64,000 nucleotides of DNA from Myxococcota bacterium (GCA_039030075.1 JBCCEW010000013.1:81328-145327), one strand, 5' to 3'. Shown: positions 9,277-18,530, counted from the stretch's first letter. The notes: generated by a model from the sequence alone, not told the origin. Numbers and translations are program-made.

Positions 9277-10491
9277 ATGCACCACCGCTTCGGACGACGC
9301 GCGTTCATGAAGGGACTCGGGGCCGCTTCGGTCTCCCTCGCCTGGCCCGGCTGCGGCGGACACGCGCCCGAGCGATACACGGCGGAAGACGCGGCCGAGC
9401 TGGTTCGCCAACGGGAGCAGGAGAGCGCGGCGAGCGGGCGCGGGCCCTACGGCCAGCAGCGCTACGCCGGCTACCGCGGACTGGCCGAGCTTCCCTGGTA
9501 CGAACTCGATGAACAGGGACAGCTGGTGTGTCGCGACGCGTCGATCCCGCAGGCGATCGACTTCCACTGCCACCTCGGGATCTCGACCTTGTTCGCCCCC
9601 GACATCGACCTCCAACGCAGACACGATCGGGTGATCCACCTGCTCGATTGCGACGGACAGAACCCGGGCTGCGAACTCGACCTCGACATCTACATCAACG
9701 GCAACTTCGGCGAGGAAGGCGAAAGCGACCTGCGCTCCGAGTCGTTGGCCCAGGGACTCTGGGGCAGCGACAAGGCCGAGACCCAGACGATCCCCAACCT
9801 GCTCGCCGAGATGGACGCCATCCGCGTCGAGCGCGCGGTCCTCTTGCCGATCCGCTTCGGCTGGCCCTTCGGCGACGACCTGAACGAGCGGTGGCGCGAA
9901 GCCCTCGACGTGGCTGACGTCCCGGACCGGCTTTCGCTCGGGGCCTCCGTGCACCCGGACGACGGAGACCGACTCGAACGTCTCGAGCGCTACGCGGCGG
10001 CCGGCGCGCGGGTGGTGAAGCTCCATCCCCCGATGCAGCGCTTCTACCCGGATGATCCCAGCCTCTTCGATATCTACGACCTTTGTCGCTCCCTCGGACT
10101 GATCGTCTTCTTCCACGCGGGACGCGCCGGCGTCGAGCCCGAGTCGCTGCACGGCTACGCGCTGCCGCGTCACTACGAGGCCGCGCTCGCCGAGTTCCCC
10201 GAGCTCCCTTTCGTGCTCGGCCACTCAGGCGCGCGCGACGCGGACGGCTTCCTCGAGCTCGCCCTGCGCCACGAGAACGCCTGGCTCGGCATCCACGGAC
10301 AAGGCGTGTCGCATCTGCACGAGATGATCGAGCGTACGGGTGGTCGGCGCATGCTCTTCGGGACGGACTGGCCCTGGTACCACCTGGCCGCGACCCATGC
10401 GAAGGTGCTGATCACCACCGAAGGACGCGCCGACGTGCGCGCCGCCATCCTGCGCGAGAACGCCCTGGCGTTGCTCGAGAGCCGCGCCTGA
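9277..10491 (+). CDS. Tat-exported amidohydrolase_2 family protein
   Basis: A 404-residue protein. The N-terminus carries a twin-arginine motif (GRRAFMKGLGAASV) followed by a possible lipobox at Cys (WPGC), indicating folded, cofactor-loaded export. The TIM-barrel amidohydrolase_2 domain is marked by AIDFHCHLG, VVKLHPP, VFFHAGRAG, FVLGHSGARD and LFGTDWPW, that is the HxH, distal His and terminal Asp metal ligands. Relatives include decarboxylases and lactonases; the substrate is unknown. It is divergent from the amidohydrolase at 7673-9142 and 36 bases upstream of a tandem VOC gene, possibly cotranscribed. Confidence 0.85.
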   Translation: MHHRFGRRAFMKGLGAASVSLAWPGCGGHAPERYTAEDAAELVRQREQESAASGRGPYGQQRYAGYRGLAELPWYELDEQGQLVCRDASIPQAIDFHCHLGISTLFAPDIDLQRRHDRVIHLLDCDGQNPGCELDLDIYINGNFGEEGESDLRSESLAQGLWGSDKAETQTIPNLLAEMDAIRVERAVLLPIRFGWPFGDDLNERWREALDVADVPDRLSLGASVHPDDGDRLERLERYAAAGARVVKLHPPMQRFYPDDPSLFDIYDLCRSLGLIVFFHAGRAGVEPESLHGYALPRHYEAALAEFPELPFVLGHSGARDADGFLELALRHENAWLGIHGQGVSHLHEMIERTGGRRMLFGTDWPWYHLAATHAKVLITTEGRADVRAAILRENALALLESRA

Positions 10492-10527
10492 GCGCGCTCC
10501 CCGAGCCCACCCAAGAGACACGCACCG

Positions 10528-11466
10528 ATGTCCCTCGACCTTCTTTCCACCGTCCACACCAACGTCAACTGCTCGAACCTCGAGCGATCGGTAGGTTTCT
10601 ATCGCGACGTCGTCGGGCTCACGCCCGTCTCACACACAGCGCCCCTGCCCCAGGAAGGGCGCGGCTTCGGTCTGCCCGGGCAAGTGCAGTGGGATGCGCA
10701 TCTCCTGCACGACGCGCGCGGCGCCATCGGCCCGGCCATCGATCTCCTGGAGTGGAAGACGCCGACGCCCGTCGGCGCACCCGCGCGCGATCCGCATACC
10801 CTGGGCATCTACCGTCTCTGCCTCGCGCACCCGGACCTCGCGGCCCTGGACGCCACGCTGCGCCAGCGAGGGCACCCGCCCCTGGCGCCGCCGGCCTCGA
10901 TGCATCTCGGCGTCGGGGATCTGGAGGCGCGCTTTCTTTGCGTGCGCGACCCGGACGGCGCCTGCGTCGAGTTCATCGAGCAGCCCGGCGACCTGCGCCT
11001 GCTCCACGTCAACGTGAACTGCCGCGACCTCGACGCGTCGTCCCGCTGGTACCAGGAGGTGCTCGGCCTCGCGCCGCTGATGCCGCGCTGCGCGCCGGGC
11101 CCGGTCGGGGGCGAGGGCCTCGGCTTCGGCGAACGCGGACCCGTCCGGTTTCGCGCGGACTTCCTGGGGCTTCCGGGCCAGCCGGACCTCGTCATCGACC
11201 TGCTCGAGTGGCTCGACCCGACGCCGGTCGGCGCGCCGGCCACGGATGCGAATCGACTCGGCTGGTTCCGGATCGCCTACCTCGTGGCCGACGCCGAAGC
11301 CGGATGTCGCGAACTCGATCGCCTCGGCGTCGAGCACTCGGGCCCGTGCTGGCTCGAGATGGGTCCCGAGATTCCGATCGATGGATTGCGTGCGGTCTTC
11401 TTTCGAGACCCGGACGGCACCTGCCTCGAGCTGATCGAGACTCCCCGGCTCACCTCGGCCGACTAG
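10528..11466 (+). CDS. Tandem VOC (glyoxalase/dioxygenase-like) protein
   Basis: A 312-residue protein made of two similar VOC modules of about 150 residues. Module 1 begins HTNVNCSNLERSVGFYRDVVGL and module 2 begins HVNVNCRDLDASSRWYQEVLGL; both contain the paired strand IDLLEW...TPVGAPA and end CVEFIEQP or CLELIETP with the typical terminal Glu ligand. Because the copies share unusual internal strings, the gene looks like a recent internal duplication and fusion. VOC enzymes use metal-chelated substrates (glyoxalase, extradiol dioxygenase, epimerase); no reaction can be assigned. Its stop overlaps that of the facing Smr gene by four bases. Confidence 0.85.
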   Translation: MSLDLLSTVHTNVNCSNLERSVGFYRDVVGLTPVSHTAPLPQEGRGFGLPGQVQWDAHLLHDARGAIGPAIDLLEWKTPTPVGAPARDPHTLGIYRLCLAHPDLAALDATLRQRGHPPLAPPASMHLGVGDLEARFLCVRDPDGACVEFIEQPGDLRLLHVNVNCRDLDASSRWYQEVLGLAPLMPRCAPGPVGGEGLGFGERGPVRFRADFLGLPGQPDLVIDLLEWLDPTPVGAPATDANRLGWFRIAYLVADAEAGCRELDRLGVEHSGPCWLEMGPEIPIDGLRAVFFRDPDGTCLELIETPRLTSAD

Positions 11467-11810
11467 TTCGCCTCGGGCTCGTCGGGATCGCCGCCGCCCG
11501 GCGCGGGCGCCTCGGGCGGGTGCAGCCGAGCGAGGGTCGCGCCCCAGCCGCCGCGGTCGGCGGGCGCTTCTTCGAAGGCGACGACGTGTGGGCTGCGCGC
11601 GAGATGACGGTGCACCCGATGGCGCTGCACGCCCTTGCCGCGCCCGTGGATGATTCGGACTTCGCGAAAGCCGCGCTCGCGCGCGGCTTCGAGATAGGCG
11701 TCGACGATGTCTCCCACGTCACGCGGCGGGAAGTAGTGGAGGTCGATGGACTCCTCGATGGGAATCACCACCGGCTCGTCGAAACCCTGGAAGTCTTCGT
11801 CTTCGCTCAT
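11463..11810 (-). CDS. Stand-alone Smr-domain protein
   Basis: A 115-residue protein starting at ATG 11810. The Smr (MutS2-related) domain occupies residues 20-80: the family LDLHG motif appears as IDLHY (22-26), followed by the helix VGDIVDAYLEAARERG and the signature loop HGRGKG (55-60), then the basic helix RHRVHRHL. Short proteins like this may act as nickases or on RNA; activity here is unproven. An acidic N-terminus and a Pro/Asp-rich tail flank the domain. The last four bases overlap the convergent VOC gene. Confidence 0.85.
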   Translation of the reverse strand: MSEDEDFQGFDEPVVIPIEESIDLHYFPPRDVGDIVDAYLEAARERGFREVRIIHGRGKGVQRHRVHRHLARSPHVVAFEEAPADRGGWGATLARLHPPEAPAPGGGDPDEPEAN

Positions 11811-11883
11811 GTTCTTCGGGCTCCGGCCATGCGCCCGAAAAGAGACTCTACAGTGGGAGCCGAGTTCTGCCGTCAAGGTGGAC

Positions 11884-12282
11884 ATGACGGCTCGAAACTC
11901 ACCGATCCTGATCCCGCTCCTGCTCGCCCTCGGATGTGCCTTCGCCGGGCCGGCAGGGGGCGAGGTCCAGGAGCTGCGGGTCACCGCGACCGCCTACAAC
12001 TCCCTGCCGGGCCAGACCGAGGGCGACCCCTCGATCGCGGCCTGGGGTGACCGGCTGGAGCCGGGCATGCGCGCCATCGCGGTGTCCCGCGATCTTCTCG
12101 ACCTCGGCCTCACGCGGGGTGTCGAGGTCGAGATCGACGGGCTTCCGGGCCGCTACAAGGTCCTCGACAAGCTCCACTGGCGCTGGGAGAAGCGCATCGA
12201 CGTCTACATGGGAACCGACCTCCACGCCGCGAAGCAGTTCGGGAAGCGCCAGGTCACGATCCGCTGGAAGCCGAAGCGCTAG
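11884..12282 (+). CDS. Exported 3D-domain protein
   Basis: A 132-residue protein with a signal peptide (about residues 6-26; LALGC gives a weak lipobox). The mature part matches the 3D (Asp-Asp-Asp) domain found in MltA- and RpfB-like cell-wall enzymes: TATAYNS, IAVSRDLLDLGL, VLDKLHWRWEKRIDVYM and FGKRQVTI. The usual Asp-Thr-Gly at the second conserved Asp reads LDK here, so only part of the canonical triad is present. A role in peptidoglycan binding or turnover is family-level inference. It is divergent from the Smr gene. Confidence 0.75.
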   Translation: MTARNSPILIPLLLALGCAFAGPAGGEVQELRVTATAYNSLPGQTEGDPSIAAWGDRLEPGMRAIAVSRDLLDLGLTRGVEVEIDGLPGRYKVLDKLHWRWEKRIDVYMGTDLHAAKQFGKRQVTIRWKPKR

Positions 12283-12321
12283 CCGACGCCGCGCCACTCG
12301 GCTGATATCCTCCGCCTTGCG

Positions 12322-13314
12322 ATGGAAGCCGAGGCCGCGATCGTCGATCTCGAAGGCCTGCTCCGCGGCGACGCTGCAGCCCTCGAGCAGGTAGCCGCCG
12401 AGATCGCGCGACCCTGCGCGGAGTGGGGTCTGTTCCACGTCGTGGGACATGGCATCCCGGACGCGACGCGCGCGATCTTCGAGGAGGCGCTCCGCGCCTT
12501 CTTCGCACTGCCCGCCGCCGAACTCGCATCGATGCGGCGCTCGGCCGAGAACGCCTGGGGCTACCACGACGCCGAGCTGACGAAGAACCGACGCGATTGG
12601 AAGGAGATCTTCGACTTCGGCTTCGAGCGCCGGGGACAGCACAGCGACGGCCGCAACCAGTTCCGGGCCGGTGCCCTCGCCTGGAAGCCGGCGCTGCTCG
12701 CCTATCGCGACGCGTGCGAGCCCATCGCTCGCGGCCTCACCCGGGCCCTCTGCCGGGCGCTCGATCTGCCCGCTGACACTCTCGATGCCGAGTTCAGCGC
12801 CCACACCAGCTTCCTGCGTCTGAACCGGTACCGCCCCTGCTCACGGGCGGCGCGCCCGGACTCTGCGCTGGTTCCCCAGGAAGGCGAGCTCGGCGTACAC
12901 CATCACACGGACGCAGGAGCGCTCACGCTGCTGCTCCAGAGCGGTGTCGCCGGGCTCCAGGTCGCGCGCGACGGCGCGATCTACGACGTGCCGCCGGTGC
13001 CCGACGCGTTGACGGTGAACCTCGGCGACATGCTTCAGGTCTGGAGCAACGATCGTTTCGTCTCCCCCATCCATCGGGTGCTCGCGAACCCGGACCAGGA
13101 TCGGTACAGCGCGCCGTTCTTCTGGAACCCGAACTACGCGACGGTGTGCCGACCCCTCGTCGATTCGGAGTCACCGCGGTTCCGCGACGTCTCCTGGGCC
13201 GAGTTCCGAAGTGCGCGATCCGACGGAGACTACGCCGATCTGGGCACCGAGATCCAGATCGACCAGTTCCGGATCGGCGCGGGCGAAGCGACGCGTCCGA
13301 GCGTCAGCCCTTAG
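12322..13314 (+). CDS. Isopenicillin-N-synthase-like 2-oxoglutarate/Fe(II) oxygenase
   Basis: A 330-residue protein with the N-terminal DIOX_N helix-strand region (FHVVGHGIPD) and the C-terminal double-stranded beta helix. The facial triad is complete: His195 and Asp197 in HHHTDAG and His251 in SPIHRVL, with Arg261 of the RYS motif for 2-oxoglutarate. Such enzymes hydroxylate, desaturate or cyclise small molecules with O2; the substrate is unknown, with relatives acting on amino acids, flavonoid-type molecules and gibberellins. It lies 39 bases downstream of the 3D-domain gene and overlaps the convergent DUF3604 gene by 11 bases. Confidence 0.88.
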   Translation: MEAEAAIVDLEGLLRGDAAALEQVAAEIARPCAEWGLFHVVGHGIPDATRAIFEEALRAFFALPAAELASMRRSAENAWGYHDAELTKNRRDWKEIFDFGFERRGQHSDGRNQFRAGALAWKPALLAYRDACEPIARGLTRALCRALDLPADTLDAEFSAHTSFLRLNRYRPCSRAARPDSALVPQEGELGVHHHTDAGALTLLLQSGVAGLQVARDGAIYDVPPVPDALTVNLGDMLQVWSNDRFVSPIHRVLANPDQDRYSAPFFWNPNYATVCRPLVDSESPRFRDVSWAEFRSARSDGDYADLGTEIQIDQFRIGAGEATRPSVSP

Positions 13315-15295
13315 CGCCCGGGTCCGGGTACCAGATCGGGGACGTCCAGGCGCGCTCCTGCTGGGGAGCGGCGAGGACTGCGTCATCACACGCGGACGGC
13401 CGCTCGTCTTCCGGGAGGTCGAGGCACTGCCAGGTCGTGTAGCGGCAGCTCGGGTTCTCGAGGACGCGCGCGTAGTACACCGCCCCCCGGTCCGGGTCGA
13501 AGTCGGCGTCGCGCCAGACTCCACAGAGCGTGCGCGCGCCCTTCCCGCGCGGCTGACACGTCTCCGGGTCCACGTCGGCGCGGTTCGGACCGCCAGCAAC
13601 GTCGATCACCCGCTGATGGAGCTCGCCGTCGTCGTCGACCCAGCCCTTGATGATCTGGATCCGCTGCAAGAGACCGCCGGGCGCGCGCGCCGTACCCAGG
13701 TCGCGGGTCGCCCACACGGCGAAGGTCGGCGGCTCGCCCGTGCGCGAAGGCGACAACACGCCGCCCATCGGAATGCCCCCGGCCTCGGCCTGATCGAGCC
13801 GGTCGGCCGCGTCGCAGAGGTCGTCCGTGTAGTCCCAGCCGGCGTAGAAGCGGGGCCGGATCCGCGGCCCGCTGGTGCCGAAGACCTCACGCCGCTGCAT
13901 CGCAGCGAACAGCGCCGGCCGCGAGTTCTCCTCGGCCCAGACGCCGATCAGACCGCCGGGACCGTTCGACGCATTCCCCATCCGCCCGGGCTCGGCGGCC
14001 AGCCGCCCGTCGAGGACGCCGTCGGCCGTTCCGAGGTGGCCCGGGTAGCTGCGCTCCTCGACGCCGCCCGCCATGCCGTTGTGGGTGTCGGTACTGGCGG
14101 TGAGCCCGAAGCGGAAGGGGTTCACTCCGATCCGGGCCTCTTCGGCCACGCCCTGGGTGAGCGCGTAGCGCACGTAGCTGCGGGGCGAGAGACAGCTCGG
14201 CCCGAGACGCGGAATCGAATCCCCGATCGTGCCGTCCCAGCACGTACCCGGCAGCTCGTCGCCGAGTCGTTGGAAGGCCAGGTCCTCGAACTTCTCGAAG
14301 GCGCACAGCTCGTCTTCGGCGCCCAGGACGCCGTCGATCGAGACGCGACATTCGGAATCGCCCTTGTGCTGCATCACCTCGACGATCGGCTCGATTCGCG
14401 CGCGCAGGCGCGCACGCTCGGCCTGGGCGGCGACGCTGCCGGCCCCCGGATAGTCGACCGAGAACATGCGTCCGTTCGAGATGTTCGAGTTGTGGGGAAT
14501 CGCCAGGACGTCGCAGCCGTTTTCGGGCTCCACGCACACGTCGCGCAGCAGCTCCCAGAGCTCCCATTCACGGGTGGCCTCGAGGTAGCTGATCGGTCGG
14601 GACGGGACCTGGCGAGTCGCGAAGATCACGTTGCGATGGAGGTTCGATCCCAGGCGAAACGAGCTGTACTCGTAGCCGATGAAGGTGGTGCGACGGCACG
14701 CGGCCGTGGTGTCGTTCCATTCTTCGGCCGCGGCGATCGTCTCTCGCCAGGCTTCGGACACCGCCGTCTTGCAGCGCACGCCTTCCGGTCCGCACACCTC
14801 CTCGTCGCGCGAGGGGAACGGGTGCATGATCTGGATCGCCAGCGGGTTGTCGATGGGCGTCGTGCTGGTGCGAATCGCCACGCAGAACTCGCGATCGTAG
14901 ACCTCGGACTCGGGATCCTGACACAGGCGCTGCTCGCCCAGAAACTCGGCGTGGTCGGTGAGCGCGGCGAAGTCGAGGGGACGATCGATCCGCACCTCGC
15001 GGGTTCCCTTGCCGTCGTCGTCGTTCGGCGGGAGCAGGATCGGATCCCCGAAGGCGTAGCCATAGGCCTCGGTCGGCCGCACCCGCACCCCGTAGCCCGT
15101 GGCATCGCTCGACAGGGCCGTGTGTACGTGGAGGTCGCCGAAGAAGGCCCGCCGCCCGGGGTCGCGGTGATCGCACGCCACGGGTTCGATCTCGGGACTC
15201 TCCTGCACCTGGTACTCGGCGGGATCGATGGATTCGCCGCACCCGAGGGCGAGGAGAAGCAGGCCAACGGTCCAGTCGCGCGCCGGTCTGTGCAT
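13304..15295 (-). CDS. DUF3604 domain lipoprotein
   Basis: A 663-residue protein with a short signal peptide and lipobox (LALGC), so probably lipid-anchored. Family motifs are GDLHVHTALSSDATGYG, ALTDHAEFLGE, AIPHNSNISNG, ASTDTHNGMAGG and REVFGTSGPRI; these supply the His/Asp ligands of a PHP-like metal centre. Cysteine pairs are frequent, as in the other DUF3604 protein at 5439-7652, but sequence outside the motifs differs and this one has the longer DPILLPPNDDDGKG insertion, so the two are old paralogues. Catalysis is unestablished for the family. It is divergent from the MATE exporter. Confidence 0.9.
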   Translation of the reverse strand: MHRPARDWTVGLLLLALGCGESIDPAEYQVQESPEIEPVACDHRDPGRRAFFGDLHVHTALSSDATGYGVRVRPTEAYGYAFGDPILLPPNDDDGKGTREVRIDRPLDFAALTDHAEFLGEQRLCQDPESEVYDREFCVAIRTSTTPIDNPLAIQIMHPFPSRDEEVCGPEGVRCKTAVSEAWRETIAAAEEWNDTTAACRRTTFIGYEYSSFRLGSNLHRNVIFATRQVPSRPISYLEATREWELWELLRDVCVEPENGCDVLAIPHNSNISNGRMFSVDYPGAGSVAAQAERARLRARIEPIVEVMQHKGDSECRVSIDGVLGAEDELCAFEKFEDLAFQRLGDELPGTCWDGTIGDSIPRLGPSCLSPRSYVRYALTQGVAEEARIGVNPFRFGLTASTDTHNGMAGGVEERSYPGHLGTADGVLDGRLAAEPGRMGNASNGPGGLIGVWAEENSRPALFAAMQRREVFGTSGPRIRPRFYAGWDYTDDLCDAADRLDQAEAGGIPMGGVLSPSRTGEPPTFAVWATRDLGTARAPGGLLQRIQIIKGWVDDDGELHQRVIDVAGGPNRADVDPETCQPRGKGARTLCGVWRDADFDPDRGAVYYARVLENPSCRYTTWQCLDLPEDERPSACDDAVLAAPQQERAWTSPIWYPDPGAKG

Positions 15296-15403
15296 CGCCT
15301 CTCAGTAGCCTTTCCCTCGGTAGAGGACCAGGGCCGACGGGGAGAGTTGGCCTACGTTTCCGGGCTCGCGACGGCCCGCCCGCGTCGCCCAGGGAGACGG
15401 CCG

Positions 15404-16768
15404 ATGCCCGCGCCACAGCAGGGAACCCTGCGCCAGGAAATCCGCAAGATGGCGGTTCTCGGGGTTCCCGTCGCGGCCACCCAGCTGTCCACGATGATGC
15501 TCGGGTTCGTCGACACCGTCATGGTGGGACGCGTCTCGGTCGAGGCTCTCAGCGCGGCCGCCCTCGCGAACGTGTGGATCTTCGGGACGCTGATGCTCGC
15601 GAACGGGATCCTGATGGGGCTCGACCCGGTCGTCGCGCAGGCCCACGGGGCAGGCGATGGAGACCGCGCCGGACGCGCGCTGCAGACCGGCCTGATCCTC
15701 GCGCTGCTCTTGTCGGTACCGATCGCGATCGCCTGGCTCTACACCGATCGTTTCCTGCTGGCGACGGGCCAGGACCCGCGCCTGGTCGCGCTCGCCCACG
15801 AGTACACGGGCGTACAGATTCTGGGGATCCCGTTCTTCCTGACCTACGCCGCGCTGCGCCAGTACCTTCAGGGCCGCGAGCACATGCGCGCCGCGTTGTG
15901 GGTGATCCTGATCGCGAACGGCTTCAACGTGCTGTTCAACTGGATGTTCATCTTCGGCAACGGCGGATTCCCGGCCCTCGGCCTCTACGGCGCCGGCATC
16001 GCCACCACGGCCACGCGCATCCTGAGCTTCGTCGGTCTCCTGGTCTGGACGCTGGGGTTCGGGCTGCATCGCGGAGCCTGGGTCCCCTGGTCGCGCGAGA
16101 CCTGGAACCCGCGTCGCATCGCCCAACTCCTGCGGATCGGCTTCCCGGTCGGGCTCCAGGTGTCCTTCGAGATGTGGGCGTTTCAGGCCGCCGCCCTGCT
16201 CGCGGGGCGCCTGGGCGAGGTCCCCCTCGCGGCACACACGATCGCGATCAACATGGCCGCGCTCTCGTTCATGGTGCCCCTCGGTCTCGCCCAGGGAGCC
16301 GCCACCCGGGTCGGCAACCGGATCGGCGCGGGAGATCCACGCACGGCGCAGCGGGCCGCCTGGGTCTCGCTGGCCATGGGCGCGGCGTTCATGTGCCTCG
16401 CGGCCTTGACCTTCGTCTTGCTCCGCGACGTTCTGCCGCGCATCTACACGACGGAGCGGGTCGTGCTCGAGGCCGCGTCGGCGATCCTGCCGATCGCCGC
16501 GGCCTTCCAGATCTTCGACGGCACCCAGGCCGTCGGTTGCGGAATCCTGCGTGGGATGGGACGCGTACGACCGGCGATGATCTTCAACCTGGTCAGCTAC
16601 TGGTGCCTCGCCCTTCCCCTCGGCGCCTGGTTGGCGTTCTCCCAGGGCTGGGGTCTCGCGGGGATCTGGTGGGGCCTGGTGCTGGGCCTGGGCGTCGTGG
16701 CGACCTCGCTGGTCGCGTGGATCCGCGTGCGCGGGCCCGCGCACGCCACCGCATTGGTCACGGCCTGA
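15404..16768 (+). CDS. MATE-family multidrug/toxin efflux transporter
   Basis: A 454-residue protein with about twelve hydrophobic segments in two halves. It matches the MATE family: PVAATQLSTMMLGFVDTVMVG near the N-terminus, GILMGLDPVVAQAHGAG, LQGREHMRAA and, in the second half, GAATRVGNRIGAGD and QAVGCGILRGMG. MATE proteins export cationic or planar compounds using Na+ or H+ gradients; the substrate is unknown. The ATG follows AGGGAGA. The reading frame extends far upstream across the opposite strand, but that part lies over the DUF3604 gene and is not coding. It stands alone. Confidence 0.92.
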   Translation: MPAPQQGTLRQEIRKMAVLGVPVAATQLSTMMLGFVDTVMVGRVSVEALSAAALANVWIFGTLMLANGILMGLDPVVAQAHGAGDGDRAGRALQTGLILALLLSVPIAIAWLYTDRFLLATGQDPRLVALAHEYTGVQILGIPFFLTYAALRQYLQGREHMRAALWVILIANGFNVLFNWMFIFGNGGFPALGLYGAGIATTATRILSFVGLLVWTLGFGLHRGAWVPWSRETWNPRRIAQLLRIGFPVGLQVSFEMWAFQAAALLAGRLGEVPLAAHTIAINMAALSFMVPLGLAQGAATRVGNRIGAGDPRTAQRAAWVSLAMGAAFMCLAALTFVLLRDVLPRIYTTERVVLEAASAILPIAAAFQIFDGTQAVGCGILRGMGRVRPAMIFNLVSYWCLALPLGAWLAFSQGWGLAGIWWGLVLGLGVVATSLVAWIRVRGPAHATALVTA

Positions 16769-16772
16769 GGTC

Positions 16773-17399
16773 TCACGCGTCCGACTGGCGCCGAAACACC
16801 AGCGCGCGGTTGTTCGCCGGCATCGGCACCACCCGCTCCAAGGCAAACCCGCGGGCGTCGGCTTCCGCTGCCACGTGCTCCTGATCGCGAACGCCCCATG
16901 CCGGATCCCGCTCGCGCAGACTCGCATCGAAGGCCGCGTTGCTGTCCGACGTGTGGGCGCCGTGTTCCCGGTAGGGTCCGTAGAGCACGAGCGGCGCAGC
17001 AGATCCCAAACAGTCTCGTGCACCCGTGAGCAGCGCCAGCGCCGCTTCCCAGGGTGCGATGTGGATCATGTTGATGCAGAGGACGGCATCGGCGCGTTCG
17101 ACCGGCCAGGGGCGCTCGGCGACGTCGAGCCGAAGTGGCGCGGACAGGTTGGAGACGCCGGCATCGGCGCGCCAGGCCGCGATGCTGGCCAACGCCGTCG
17201 GGTCGCGATCCGTGGGCTGGAAGGTGAGCCCGGGAAAACGGCGCGCGAAGGCGACGGCGTGTTGCCCGGTCCCACTCGCCACTTCCAGCACCAGCCCCTG
17301 CGCGGGGAGCGCGTCCGCCAGCACGGAGAGGATCGGCGCCGTATTGCGTCCGGTCGCGGGCGCGTGCCGTCGGGCGTCTCCCGCGTCGCTGTCTCCCAC
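16773..17399 (-). CDS. DUF938 SAM-dependent methyltransferase-like protein
   Basis: A 208-residue protein from GTG 17399. The DUF938 hallmarks are collinear: RRHAPATGRNTAPIL, LEVASGTGQHAVAFAR (the glycine-rich SAM loop), FQPTDRD, INMIHIAPW, YGPYREHG, SNAAFDASLRERD and WGVRD. The family is predicted to methylate a small substrate, but no substrate is known. The gene begins five bases after the stop of the TIGR04073-like gene, so the two are probably one transcript. It ends four bases from the MATE stop. Confidence 0.88.
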   Translation of the reverse strand: MGDSDAGDARRHAPATGRNTAPILSVLADALPAQGLVLEVASGTGQHAVAFARRFPGLTFQPTDRDPTALASIAAWRADAGVSNLSAPLRLDVAERPWPVERADAVLCINMIHIAPWEAALALLTGARDCLGSAAPLVLYGPYREHGAHTSDSNAAFDASLRERDPAWGVRDQEHVAAEADARGFALERVVPMPANNRALVFRRQSDA

Positions 17400-17404
17400 G
17401 CCGA

Positions 17405-17845
17405 CTAGCGGTGCCCTTCCGGGAGATCGACTCCCATGGCACGAGGCGGCACGTCTTCGAGCGCGGCTGCGGGCGTGGCCGGACGAATCCAGGGACGCGT
17501 CGGCCAGAAGAACGTCGCCAGGTCGAAGGTCCCCAGCCCGAACCGGATGAACATCGCGCCCACACCGACGAAACCACCGGTGGTGGTGCCCACCGGAATG
17601 TCCAGCAGGGTCTCACCGTGGATGCTCGCCCGCAGACCCTCTTTGTAGGCCTGGCTGTAGATCTCGGTGGGGGCGGTGGCGATGTTGATGAAGCCGCGGT
17701 TGAGCTTGTTCAGCGCCTCGACGTAGTAAGGCCGGTTGTCGGTCCAGTAGCGACCGGTGCCCGCCACGGCCGGACCGGCCCAGGCCAGTGTCAGGAGGCC
17801 CACCACCGCGCCGGCCAGCGCTCGCGAGCGAACAGCATGCAACAT
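17405..17845 (-). CDS. TIGR04073-like exosortase-associated exported protein
   Basis: A 146-residue protein with a clear Sec signal peptide ending AGPAVAG. The mature sequence opens with ALNKLNRGFINIATAPTEI followed by a mid-length hydrophobic/glycine segment (GTTTGGFVGVGAMFIRFGLG). This resembles the TIGR04073 family of exosortase-system-associated proteins (conserved K-RG-N-TG-EI pattern); assignment is from memory of the pattern. A PEP-CTERM protein is encoded about 19 kb away, but no exosortase lies in the window. The role is unknown. Upstream of a DUF938 gene in an apparent two-gene operon. Confidence 0.6.
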   Translation of the reverse strand: MLHAVRSRALAGAVVGLLTLAWAGPAVAGTGRYWTDNRPYYVEALNKLNRGFINIATAPTEIYSQAYKEGLRASIHGETLLDIPVGTTTGGFVGVGAMFIRFGLGTFDLATFFWPTRPWIRPATPAAALEDVPPRAMGVDLPEGHR

Positions 17846-17978
17846 CCGGATCTCCTCACCGCGTCATGCGGGCCCGACCAGTCTACTCCAAGCCGGCCCG
17901 TGGCCCCGACACGTCCGGGCTGGCCCGGGGGCCCCGGAATGGTGCAGACTCGAACCTACCGGCAGCCAGGAGACCCCC

Positions 17979-18530
17979 ATGAAGGCCGAAGAGTGCATCC
18001 TGTTCAGTGGCGCAGCCAACGGTTCCGAAGCCGCCTTCGGCGCCGCCGCCGAGCGCCACGGCGTCGCCGAGGTGAACTTCAGCTTCGAGGGCCACAACGA
18101 CGCCCGCACCCGGGGCATCCGCGTGCTGACCGAGCCCGAACTCAAGCAGGGAGACGTCAGCCTGACCTACGTCAGCCGGCTGATGCACCGCGAGTTCCGC
18201 GACACGCGTCTATTCCGGCGCGTGCTCCAGAGCATCTGGCACCAGGTCAACAGCGGCCACGAGATCTTCGTGGTGGGTCGGATCCTCGAGGACGACACGG
18301 TCAAGGGCGGAACCGGCTGGGGCGCCGAGTTCGCGAAGCTTTGCAACAAGCCGCTCTACGTGTACGACCAGCTGAAAGAAGGCTGGTTCCGCTGGAACGG
18401 CGACGCCTGGGAGTCCACCGAGCGGCCCCCCGTGATCACCCAGCCCCGCTTCACCGGAACCGGAACCCGCTTTCTCGAGGCGCACGGCAAGGACGCCATC
18501 GACGAGCTCTTCGCCCGCTCGTTCCGCTAG
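17979..18530 (+). CDS. Hypothetical protein, possible SLOG/Rossmann-type nucleotide-binding fold
   Basis: A 183-residue protein with CCAGGAG upstream of its ATG. The features LFSGAANGSEAAFG at the N-terminus, SIWHQVNSGHEIFVVG in the middle, and later VKGGTGWGAEFAK and FTGTGTRFLEAHG give glycine-rich loops spaced as in Rossmannoid SLOG-like proteins that bind nucleotide-derived ligands. I have seen comparable uncharacterised proteobacterial proteins, but cannot name a reaction. It has no signal peptide, so it is cytoplasmic. Divergent from the TIGR04073-like gene and convergent with a VOC gene. Confidence 0.55.
   Translation: MKAEECILFSGAANGSEAAFGAAAERHGVAEVNFSFEGHNDARTRGIRVLTEPELKQGDVSLTYVSRLMHREFRDTRLFRRVLQSIWHQVNSGHEIFVVGRILEDDTVKGGTGWGAEFAKLCNKPLYVYDQLKEGWFRWNGDAWESTERPPVITQPRFTGTGTRFLEAHGKDAIDELFARSFR

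Noticed and set aside
13211..15403. Very long plus-strand frame upstream of the MATE gene
   Set aside because: It overlies the DUF3604 lipoprotein gene on the opposite strand and has no recognisable domain; a GC-rich frame effect.
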